Positions 56,289-64,000 of a stretch of 64,000 nt of DNA are shown here, piece by piece; positions within the stretch are counted from its first letter, which is position 1; each line of letters begins with the position of its first letter. Source of the DNA: Odontesthes bonariensis (Eukaryota; Chordata; Actinopteri; Atheriniformes; Atherinopsidae); contig NC_134524.1 in NCBI RefSeq assembly GCF_027942865.1, positions 24,657,536 through 24,721,535 on the forward strand, read 5' to 3'. The translations under genes and the position numbers were made by a program. Below the pieces are notes generated by a model. It saw only the letters and a list, made by a program, of their open reading frames with translations. It searched no databases and was not told the DNA's origin.

Positions 56289-56990
56289 TCAGAGCAGCTG
56301 TTGGACAGCTGCTTCATCAGGAGGAGAGTCTGATTTCTTCTTCTTGTGTCTCTGAGAGATCCAGAGAGCAGCAGCAGCTGTAATAATGATCCCAGCTGAC
56401 AGACCTGCAGCCAGTCCATGATGTCCCCGACTGTTCCCTGCAGGTCAGAAACAGGTGTGGTTACCAGCTGTCAGGTGGGTGATGACTGAAGAACATTTCC
56501 TCTTCAAACTGCTGTCCCACATCATCTCCTGCACTCAGACCAGCTGCTTTCTACAGAGTCTCATCAACAACATCTTTAGAAAACACCTGAAACATCTGAT
56601 CTGAGATGTTTCACTCTCACATCAACAACCAGGAAGCTGCTTCAGCTCTGATCCAGAGACAAACTCACACTCACCTGGTTCAACAACTGCCAGGAGGATG
56701 ATGCTGATGGGATCAGATATCTTTCCATCATTTATTCCTCTCTGGACGACTGGACACTCATATGTTCCTCTGTCCTCAGTCGTCACATCCTTCAGAATCA
56801 GAGACACGTCTCCATCCTTCATCTGTCTGTCCTGCAGATCCACCCGCTTCTTAAAAGATGGATGCTGGCCTTCTGATAAAGATCACCATCTCTGTAGACA
56901 AGAACATGTTCTTTACCCCAATCAGTTCTGCTCCAGTCTACAGCTAATTTCAGGATCAGCTTTTATCAGAGGATTAAAGGGACATTACAA
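56289..56990 (-). pseudogene. Immunoglobulin-superfamily receptor remnant (V-type Ig end and transmembrane exon)
   Basis: On minus, the Ig part reads AVDWSRTDWGKEHVLVYRDG, then after a 1- or 2-base shift near 56863 QHPSFKKRVDLQDRQMKDGD and VSLILKDVTTEDRGTYECPV, including the D-x-G-x-Y-x-C motif of a V-set domain. It ends VVEPG at a donor GTGAGT (last exon base 56675, phase 1). The next exon (56437-56289, after CTGACCTGCAG) joins in phase 1 and gives NSRGHHGLAAGLSAGIIIT, AAAALWISQR, KKKKSDSPPDEAA and a stop: a transmembrane helix and short basic tail. Such genes encode fish B7/butyrophilin-like surface proteins. The upstream half of the Ig domain, its first Cys and the signal exon are not visible. 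Confidence 0.6.
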
Positions 56991-59004
56991 AGCTGAACCA
57001 GGTGCAAACAGTTGTCTGCTTATAGAGTGAGAACAATGATCCGAGATCTACAGTGAACGCTGAGCTCTGAAGCCTGCCTGCACCCAGAGGAACCAACGAG
57101 GTTCAGGAGAAGAAAGCAAAGCTTTGATAAAAGGGGCCATCCTGGCTGTCTCTGAGGAAAAGAACCATCAGAACCCACATCTGTCCCGACTCATGGACAC
57201 CTGTCAGCGTGTGTCACCTCATTTAGGAGCCACAAAATCAAGAATCTAAAATGCAAAAGACGTCAGAGCTCTGCACGCCGCCCGTCGTGCCGTTGAGTCG
57301 GGCTCAGTGGGCGTGTCGCTTTAAGAAAAACGTCACGTGACCGAAAGCCGAAAAGGAGAGTTTTTATTCTGAAGAGGGAACTGTTCAGTTTCCTGTTCGT
57401 CTCTGGGACATACAGGTGTCAGAAAGCGAAGACATAACTGCTGATGATTCTTCAAAGCGTGCGTCGAGTCGCGTGTTGATGACGTTTTCAGGCACACGTG
57501 AGCCCCAGCGAACCAGCAGCGTTCAAGGCCTGGCGCATATTTCCAAATACAAAAGCCGGCGACACGCCAAAGATCTCCTGTAGAAACATCTTGTGGATTT
57601 AGAGCCTGATGGAGCGAGCTGATTATTTATTATTATTATTAATAAACATCTATTCTGTATTAAAACAGATGGAGTTAAAACACAAACTTCATGGAACATT
57701 TCTGGTTTATACGGCTCCTGATTTACATGAGAAAATATTTCATTTCTTGATATTTCAACTAAAACAAATCTATGGAATAAAAACTTCTCCAGGTTCAGAT
57801 CTCAGCTGCTCTCGAGGGAATCGTGAACATAAATAACAGGAAAGACACTGAAGACATTCATTTGTCTTTAATTCTGTCAGACAGAAATAGATTCATGAGG
57901 CCAGATTGGCACATTTGTTGTTTATGAAAATATCAAAGAACTCAAAATGTTTAAAAAGTGAATGTAAACTGGTTCAGTGAGAGGCTGCTGGCCTCAAACT
58001 GGTCCCAGCAGCTGCACATCAGTGGTTGGACTGGTGGACTACCTCAGTGAAGAGTAGAGGACATCTGGCTCTGCTGGAGACTCTGAAAACAAACACACAC
58101 AGTTCCAGCTGCAGGAAACACAACTCCAGGAGAAAGGATTGGTGAGACACTTCTTCAGAGTCAGTGAAGGCAGTCAGCTGCTCCAGTTTAAGAAGCAGAA
58201 GGAAGAGCAGCACAGAAGCTCCCAGAGTCTGCTGGGAGTGTGTGTTTCAGCCTCCTGAAGAGAAGAACTGCCCCAGCAAAGCAGCTGTTTGTAACAGTGA
58301 ACTGAAGCAGCTGCAGCTTTACTCTGTGCTGCTGCAGAGGCAGAGGTGGACCTGCACCTGCAGCGTGTTAAAGGCCTAAAAGCACTTTGGAAGCTTATAG
58401 AACGGCCTCAGTTCCCCAGTGAAAAGGGCTTCAGCCGGATGAAAGAGTACAAATGTTCCAAAGCATAGAGATAACCCATTCAGAGTTTTAGCAGCTGATA
58501 CACACGGAGATCATGGAGACACATATACTTAGATATGAGATCAATAAGTGCTGCCAGCACACTGCACAGGACCCAAACTCTGAATGCTGAGCTGGAGTCA
58601 GGTTGGGTTATCTGAGCATAGAGGCTGGAAGCAGGGTGAACAGCTGACCTGCTTCTGTCCAGAGTTGGGAATAAAGAGCAGCTGTACCTCTGGTCCTGTT
58701 GGATCTGATGACTGTTTGTCCAGAAGTGAGCTGCTCTGTCCTGACTGCAGAGAAGACTGCAGCTGGATGGCTTTCTGCAACATGAAATACATCCAGATTA
58801 TATCCCTGCAGGTAAAACTTTTAACATCACTGCTGCTGGGGAAAACATTAGATTTTCCTCCTGCAGCAGGATGAAGAAGACGTGATAAGATGTGCTGGTC
58901 CCACTCTGTATTACAGCAGAACCAGAGAACAATAACTGACAACAGCTGATGTTTCCTGTTTGATTTTTATTTGGGTAAAAAGAACAATGTGTTCACCTAA
59001 ATGA
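56991..59004. other. Unassigned sequence upstream of the Ig remnant
   Basis: No convincing exon. A minus-strand frame near 58215-58160 is hydrophobic (LLFLLLLKLEQLTA) and could be a decayed signal peptide of the same gene family, but it lacks an in-frame ATG. CpG-rich sequence at 57270-57350 (CGTCACGTGACC) may be an old promoter. Neither is strong enough to annotate. Confidence 0.3.
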
Positions 59005-59175
59005 TTCATTCATTCATCTTCTTTGCCTCCTTTATCCATTGGTGGCCTGGAGTCTATCCCAGCTGCCTCTGGGCAGGAGGTGAGGTGCACCCTGGACATG
59101 GGACCAGCTGACCTAATCTGCAGGTTAAGGATACTGGGAGGACCCTGAGAGAACACAAGGGGGAACATGCTATAA
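59005..59175. repeat. Degenerate copy of a common fish interspersed repeat
   Basis: The order ATTCATTCATCTTC, GTCTATCCCAGCTG, GGTGCACCCTGGAC, GGACCCTGAGAGAACAC and GGGAACATGC matches a repeat tail found widely in teleosts. It is heavily diverged and incomplete. Exact family not assigned. Confidence 0.5.
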
Positions 59176-59547
59176 CTGAGGGAAACAATCCTTTAGAAGT
59201 CTTTGTTTTTGTGATGTTTATTTCTGCCACCAGGGGGCGAAGTGAGCCCACACATTTCCCTGACACCTGAGACACCGGAGAGGACAAAGGTCTGTGTCCA
59301 GCTGCTGTTTCCCTCTTTGTCAGGTCCTTGTTCTTCCATCCATGGAACCGAGCAGAATGAAACTTTCTCAGCAGAATAAACCAGCAGCAGCACATGAATA
59401 AAAACCTAAAAAATAAAATAAAAACTGATCAGATCTCCTAGTGTTTTAATGATCCATCACTGATATCCATCCTCTTATTGATTTACACATGAACACAGTC
59501 TGACATCTGAACATCTGAGCACTGACATCTCCAGTGTTCGGGTTAGT
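59176..59547. other. Noncoding, nothing recognised
   Basis: No gene or repeat is supported between the degenerate repeat and the minisatellite. Confidence 0.35.
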
Positions 59548-60705
59548 TAAGCCCGATAACCAGCAGATAACCAGCAGATAAGCTGCAGATAACCAGCAGA
59601 TAACCAGCAGATATCCTGCAGATAACCTGCAGATAACATGCAGATAACCAACATATAAACTGCAGATAACCAGCAATAGATAACTTACAGATAACCAACA
59701 GATAACCAACAGATAACCAGCAGATAACATGCAGATATACCAACAGATAACCAGCAGATAACCTGCAGCAGATAACCAGCAGATAACCTGGAGATAACCA
59801 GCAGATAAGCTGCAGATAACCAGCAGCAGATAACCAGCAGATAACCAGCTAACCTGCAACAGATAACCAGAAGGTAGGTAACCTGCAGATAACCATTAGA
59901 TAACCTGCAGATAACCAGCATATAAGCAGCAGATAACCAGCAGATAACCAGAAGATAACCAGTAGCAGATAACCTGCAGATAAACTGCAGATAACCAGCA
60001 ATAGATAACCAACAGAAAACCAGCAGCTGATTACCTGGAGATAACCAACATATAACCAGCAGATAACCAGCAGATAACCTGGAGATAACCAGCAGCAGTT
60101 AACCAGCAGATAAGCTGCAGATAACCAGCAGCAGATAACCAACAGATAACCAGCAGATAACCTGCAGATAACCTGCAGATAACCTGCAGATAACCAGCTA
60201 ACCTGCAACAGATAACCAGCAGCAGATAACCAGCAGATAACCTGCAGATAACCAGCAGCAGATAACCAGGAGATAACCAGCAGCAGATAACCAGCAGATA
60301 ACCTGTAGATAACCAGCATATAAGCTGCAGATAACCAGCAGCAGATAACCAGCAGATAACCAGAAGATAACCAGCAGATAAGCTGCAGATAACCAGCAGA
60401 TAACCAGCAGATACGCTGCAGATAACCAGCAGATAACCTGCAGATAACCAGCAGCAGATAACCAGGAGATAACCTGCAGATAACCAGCAGCAGATAACCA
60501 GCAGATAACCTGCAGATAACCAGCAAATAACATGCAGATATACCAACAGATAACCTGCAGATAACCAACAGATAACCAGCAGATACGCTGCAGATAACCA
60601 GCAGATAACCTGCAGATATACCAACAGATAACCAGCAGCAGATAACCAGCAGCAGATAACCAGCAGATAACCAGGAGATAACCAGCAGCAGATAACCTGC
60701 AGATA
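59548..60705. repeat. 1.15-kb minisatellite, 11-bp unit AGATAACCAGC
   Basis: About a hundred imperfect tandem copies of AGATAACCAGC, with variants AGATAACCTGC, AGATAAGCTGC and AGATAACCAAC, and 14-bp forms with an extra AGC. Because the base unit is 11 bp and rarely contains a stop on the minus strand, all three minus frames stay open for long distances (Leu/Ile/Cys/Trp/Tyr-rich). They are not proteins. Confidence 0.95.
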
Positions 60706-61060
60706 CCAGTCCAGTACCGTAGTCAAGCCTCTTTTGGGGAAATGTGGAGTGAAACACTTGATTTATGTCAACAAAGTAACATTGACACGACTCAGCGAAA
60801 ACCAACGAGACCGAGACAGACAACGAAGGCGCTTCAGGATACTGTCGTCCACCACACCTTGGGACAGCATGTAGTTCCAGATAGCAAACACACGTTTTGT
60901 GTCTCTGTGTACTATCCGGTTCTGGATAACATGGTTGGAGATCAAACTGATTAAATTCAGTTTATATACATCTGCCATTTGTTGCCACCCCTCAAAAATT
61001 CATGTCCCCCCTCGCCCCCCCATAAATATTTTTCTAGATTCGCCCCTGCCGAGTCCCAAA
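60706..61060 (-). mobile_element. DNA-transposon remnant
   Basis: On minus the sequence starts CAGGGGCGAATCTAGAAA near 61047, a terminus frequent among fish DNA transposons, and continues ACATGAATTTTTGAGGGG. A short frame follows (MADVYKLNLISLISNHVIQN, 60978-60763) without an assignable domain. The other end was not found and may be replaced by the minisatellite. Confidence 0.35.
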
Positions 61061-61368
61061 GCAGTTTATTGCCCCTCTGAGCGATGCCTCTGCTGCTTTG
61101 TGCTGCTTTCTTGGCACTTTTTACCTGAGACTGATGACCACAGACACTATCTTTTAGTCTTCCAACATGTTTCCTGTGAAGCAGCTTTGCTCATCAACTG
61201 TCTCTGGTTTTGTTCAGCTGCTGGGTGTTCTGTCTCATGCTCTGTATCCCAATAAAGTCTCAGACTTGTTGGTTTCAAACTTTGAAGACTGAGAAAAATT
61301 GAGTGGAACCTGGAAAAGGCTTGAACTCAGTCCCTATGAAAAGAAAATGAAAAGAGAAAGTTTAGGAT
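61061..61368. other. Noncoding, with an AATAAA site
   Basis: A poly(A)-signal-like AATAAA at about 61251 follows a U-rich part and resembles a plus-strand 3' UTR end. No exon was found to go with it. Confidence 0.25.
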
Positions 61369-61629
61369 TCAACCTTTCAGTGTGTAGTTGATCCATGTAG
61401 TTGTCTTATCCACCAGTGACCTCACATTTCCCCTGATGATCGAGGGAAGAAATGCTTTAAACTTCCTCCTCCTTTTCCTCCAGGTTGTTCCTGCTCTGCA
61501 TCCTAGACGTCTCCTCTTCAGCTCATCCAGATTTGGGGTATTTTTCCAGCCATTTCTTGGGCTTTTGTGAAGCTCAGTTAGCTGCACCAACAGGTGAACA
61601 ACTTTCCCGTTGCTACGGTTACGCATCAT
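61369..61629 (-). pseudogene. LINE ORF2 N-terminal fragment
   Basis: The minus frame reads LDELKRRRLGCRAG, KRRRKFKAFLPSIIRGNVRS and LVDKTTTWINY. A basic stretch leading into a PSII-GNVRSL-K block is the start of the endonuclease domain in a common fish LINE (jockey/CR1-like group). Only the first strand of the endonuclease remains, so it is a fragment. Clade is uncertain. Confidence 0.5.
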
Positions 61630-62279
61630 AACAGATGTGAAAAACTACCAGAGTGACCAGCAGAGGTCCTTCCAGCAGCATCCACACCAGCTCAGAAACA
61701 TGTTTCAGAACTCTCTGTTTTCACAGAGAAAATCTGAAGAAGATGCAAAGAATTCTGGAATAATGGTGCTGCCCTGGTTCGGTTCCACCTGAACCCAAAA
61801 CATTTCATCCGGAGCCAAAAGCTTCCATCCAATTTGTATCATCGATCTACATTTATAAATAACTAAAGCTGACACATGAGTTTATCATTTTATTTTTTGA
61901 ACTAGAATTATATTACGGTGAAATTCTGCAGTTAAAGAAAGAGAAAAACCTCCATTTAACCAGGAGTTACAGCAGATTAAATCTATAAGTTAGTGTAAAT
62001 ATAAATATATATGGCGAAAAACACTAACTTCATGGTCGCACTGGAGGAAACTCAGGTATTCTGCAGAAGCACAGGAGTTCATCCCCTTCAGATCATGAAT
62101 ATCTGATGGTGATTCCTGCTTTTAAAAGAATCAATGAGAAATCCCCCAGTGAGACGACACTGCCACCAGGAGGTCAGATTGGAACATTACACTATTGTTT
62201 GGATCCAGCACTGTGTTCTTCAACAACCTTTAGTTTTACAGATCATTACGGAGGTTGAAAAAGTAAGTTTCAACCCAAA
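61630..62279. other. Noncoding, nothing recognised
   Basis: No supported gene. The region precedes the inverted 3' flank of zinc-finger copy C. Confidence 0.35.
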
Positions 62280-63077
62280 GTTTGGACTAAAATCCCTTCA
62301 CACGTCTGATTCCAACACAACAGACATTTGAAAGAGTTTCACAGCTTGAAGTTGAGCCTCGTGCCCTTTTAGTGTTGGAACAGCCTTAACTTTCAGCTTC
62401 AGTCATGAGCATCATACAGCTGTCTGGGAAGTACAGTGAACAACTCCAAACCTTTTTCAGACTGCGTTAAAGATTTCTGGGTCTTTGGGGAAGATGATAA
62501 GGGTCAACTTTCCCTCGTAACCAAACACATATTTTCTTCAAAAATATCTGTGTAGTGAGAACATGAAAAGCATGAGAAAAGTTGCCCTTTAATGAAATGC
62601 AGAACAATGAAATACAGACTACTGTAAAGCTCGACTTCACATCAAACTGAAATGATATATTGCTTCTTCAGATGTTTACAGAAATACCCACAGCTGGTGC
62701 AAAGCTACTTAGTGGATCTTAACTTTAAACAAAACAAATATGTTCAGTATAACAGAATAAACATGTTTCTACTTTCAAACAGACTGCATTTTGTTCTGTC
62801 CATCAACTCACAATTGATGCCATGTTTGTCTTGAACGTCGGGAGATTCGTCCCCAGTTAAAGCAATCCCAACAAATTATAAAGCACTTTCAATGGTTCTT
62901 CAAACATGTGCTCCCCACAGAACATTCAGAACTAAAGTCCTGACAACAAAAGGTGGTAATCCACAAAGAAGATTTTTAATCTGAACAAAGGCAAGGCTTC
63001 TGATTGGTAGTTCCTGTTGCTGCTGCCAGTTGAATGTTTGCTTATCTGCCGTAAAAACTGTTGTTGATTTAAGCCAA
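62280..63077 (-). other. 3' UTR and flank of zinc-finger copy C
   Basis: The inverse of the copy A and B 3' flanks. ATTAAA on the minus strand is at 62593-62588. The distal part (62280-62440) matches copy A beyond the point where B diverges, while the proximal part keeps the B-type CATGGCATC where A has CATGATATT. Confidence 0.7.
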
Positions 63078-63695
63078 TCATTTCTCTGCAGTGTGACGAC
63101 GACGTTGGTGTTTCTTTAGACTATCTAATCTAGTGAAAGCTGCCCCACACTGACCACAGCTGAAAGGTTTCACTCCAGTGTGAATACGTTGGTTTTTCTG
63201 TAGATCAGATGATTGAGTGAAAGCTGCCCCACACTGACCACAGCTGAAAGGTTTCTCTCCTGTGTGAATACGTTGGTGTGTCTTTAGATGACCTAATTGA
63301 GTGAAAGCTGCCCCACACTTACCACAGCTGAAAGGTTTCTCTCCTGTGTGAATACGTTGGTGTGTCTTTAGACTACCTAATTGAGTGAAAGATGCCCCAC
63401 ACTGACCACAGCTGTATGGTTTCTCTCCTGTGTGAATACGTTGGTGTGTCTTTAGACTAGCTACTGTAGTGAAAGCTGCCCCACACTGACCACAGCTGTA
63501 TGGTTTCTCTCCAGTGTGAATACGTTGGTGTGTCTTTAGACTAGCTACTGTAGTGAAAGCTGCCCCACACTGACCACAGCTGTATGGCTTCTCTCCAGTA
63601 TGAAGCCTCTGATGATACCTCAGATTTGATCGTTTAATAACTTTCCCACAGTCCTTACAGCAGTGCCATCTGGATCCCTCTTGGGCTCCATGTTT
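63078..63695 (-). CDS. Zinc-finger copy C, finger exon (7 C2H2 fingers, one with a lost ligand)
   Basis: Begins after TTGCAG on minus with [13 protein letters not shown], in phase 0, and ends TAEK; 205 codons, all open. Seven fingers: the atypical first, then fingers 2 and 3 with identical sequence ([17 protein letters not shown]). Helix positions -1,2,3,6 of fingers 2-7 are T-A-S-T, T-A-S-T, Q-G-S-T, Q-G-H-T, Q-S-D-K and R-D-S-K. In finger 6 the first His is Asn (LQKNQRIH), so zinc binding there is probably weakened, and its linker is TGVKP. The last finger ends H-QRRR-H. Upstream exons lie past the window end. The product is likely nuclear; target unknown. Confidence 0.8.
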   Translation of the reverse strand, partial: KHGAQEGSRWHCCKDCGKVIKRSNLRYHQRLHTGEKPYSCGQCGAAFTTVASLKTHQRIHTGEKPYSCGQCGAAFTTVASLKTHQRIHTGEKPYSCGQCGASFTQLGSLKTHQRIHTGEKPFSCGKCGAAFTQLGHLKTHQRIHTGEKPFSCGQCGAAFTQSSDLQKNQRIHTGVKPFSCGQCGAAFTRLDSLKKHQRRRHTAEK

Positions 63696-64000
63696 CTGCA
63701 ATGACAGAGAGGAAGAACACTTAGATCCTTTTGAAGTTCACACAAAAGATTTCTTTAAGCTAACCTACGCTAACCAACATATTCTAACTGGACCTGGACA
63801 GACCGAGCCACACAGGTCTCAATATCTCAGATCAAACGTGAACGCTGAGGGTGCGTTTATAAGTGCCCTCAGCTATCAGCACTGTGCTCTGATGTGTTCT
63901 ACACACGTTCAGCTTTTTAAGCAGTAAACTCTTGCTTTTTGCTCTTTTACTAATTCTTTTTGTCATGATGAAACTCTGAAAAGGAACTTGAGCTACAATA
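63696..64000 (-). other. Intron of zinc-finger copy C, partial
   Basis: The inverse of the 3' part of the copy A and B introns, ending at the acceptor before 63695. It is closer to A near 63960-64000 and closer to B near 63800-63845. The repeat exon would be beyond 64000. Confidence 0.65.

Noticed and set aside
58019..58213. Signal-peptide-like hydrophobic frame upstream of the Ig remnant
   Set aside because: No in-frame ATG or splice junction connects it to the Ig domain; it may be coincidental.
59446..60823. Very long minus-strand open frames (up to 324 codons) rich in Leu, Ile, Cys, Trp and Tyr
   Set aside because: They are translations of the 11-bp minisatellite; all three frames are open with the same composition.

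Overview
The window looks like teleost fish genomic DNA, probably a percomorph. The evidence is spliced C2H2 zinc-finger genes of a fish-expanded type, fish-type LINEs (L2, a CR1/Rex1-like family, L1, a Rex3-like 3' end), abundant hAT elements with 8-bp target duplications, AT and CA microsatellites, and no compact operon-like coding. No virus-like or bacterial system is present. Most of the 64 kb is transposable-element sequence lying on and inside a small cluster of zinc-finger gene copies.

Zinc-finger genes. Three copies share one architecture: an N-terminal exon, a Glu/Gln-rich tetrapeptide-repeat exon, then one exon holding all the fingers. Copy A (+): repeat exon 11488-11744, finger exon 13665-14279, broken by an in-frame TAG at 14112. 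Copy B (+): exon 1 at 21247-21418, repeat exon 26148-26524, finger exon 51790-52320; the splice phases agree (1, then 0) and the frame is open in all three. Copy C (-): finger exon 63078-63695, its upstream exons lying beyond the window. In copy B the second intron is about 25 kb, against 1.9 kb in A, because a block of retroelements (about 27.1-51.05 kb) has accumulated in it.

Layout. 0.5-2.45 kb: L1 3' fragment carrying an unrelated nuclease-domain fragment. 5.3-7.6 kb: a decayed two-gene DNA transposon with convergent THAP and YqaJ-type gene remnants. 7.97-9.52 kb: hAT-like element split by a solo LTR. 9.87-11.15 kb: a second hAT-like element with a nested MITE. 11.5-14.8 kb: zinc-finger copy A. 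14.8-18.9 kb: mainly noncoding, with perfect hairpins. 18.95-20.5 kb: relic of a repetitive teleost gene family, interrupted by a tRNA-derived SINE. 21.2-26.5 kb: first two exons of copy B, separated by a MITE, two hATs inserted nine bases apart and a pogo-like element. 27-51 kb: nested retroelements (CR1-like LINE; BEL gag; L1 containing a hAT; L2 containing a hAT; a second CR1-like LINE containing an L2 that itself contains a Harbinger-like element). 51.8-53 kb: finger exon of B. 53.1-54.1 kb: hAT. 56.3-57 kb: broken immunoglobulin-superfamily gene end. 59.5-60.7 kb: 11-bp minisatellite. 63-64 kb: copy C.

How the parts fit. The zinc-finger copies are probably nuclear DNA-binding proteins whose fingers differ mainly at base-contacting positions. 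The transposable elements have no evident cooperative role with them and mostly record successive insertions. Many insertions can be read to the base because target duplications or interrupted reading frames survive.
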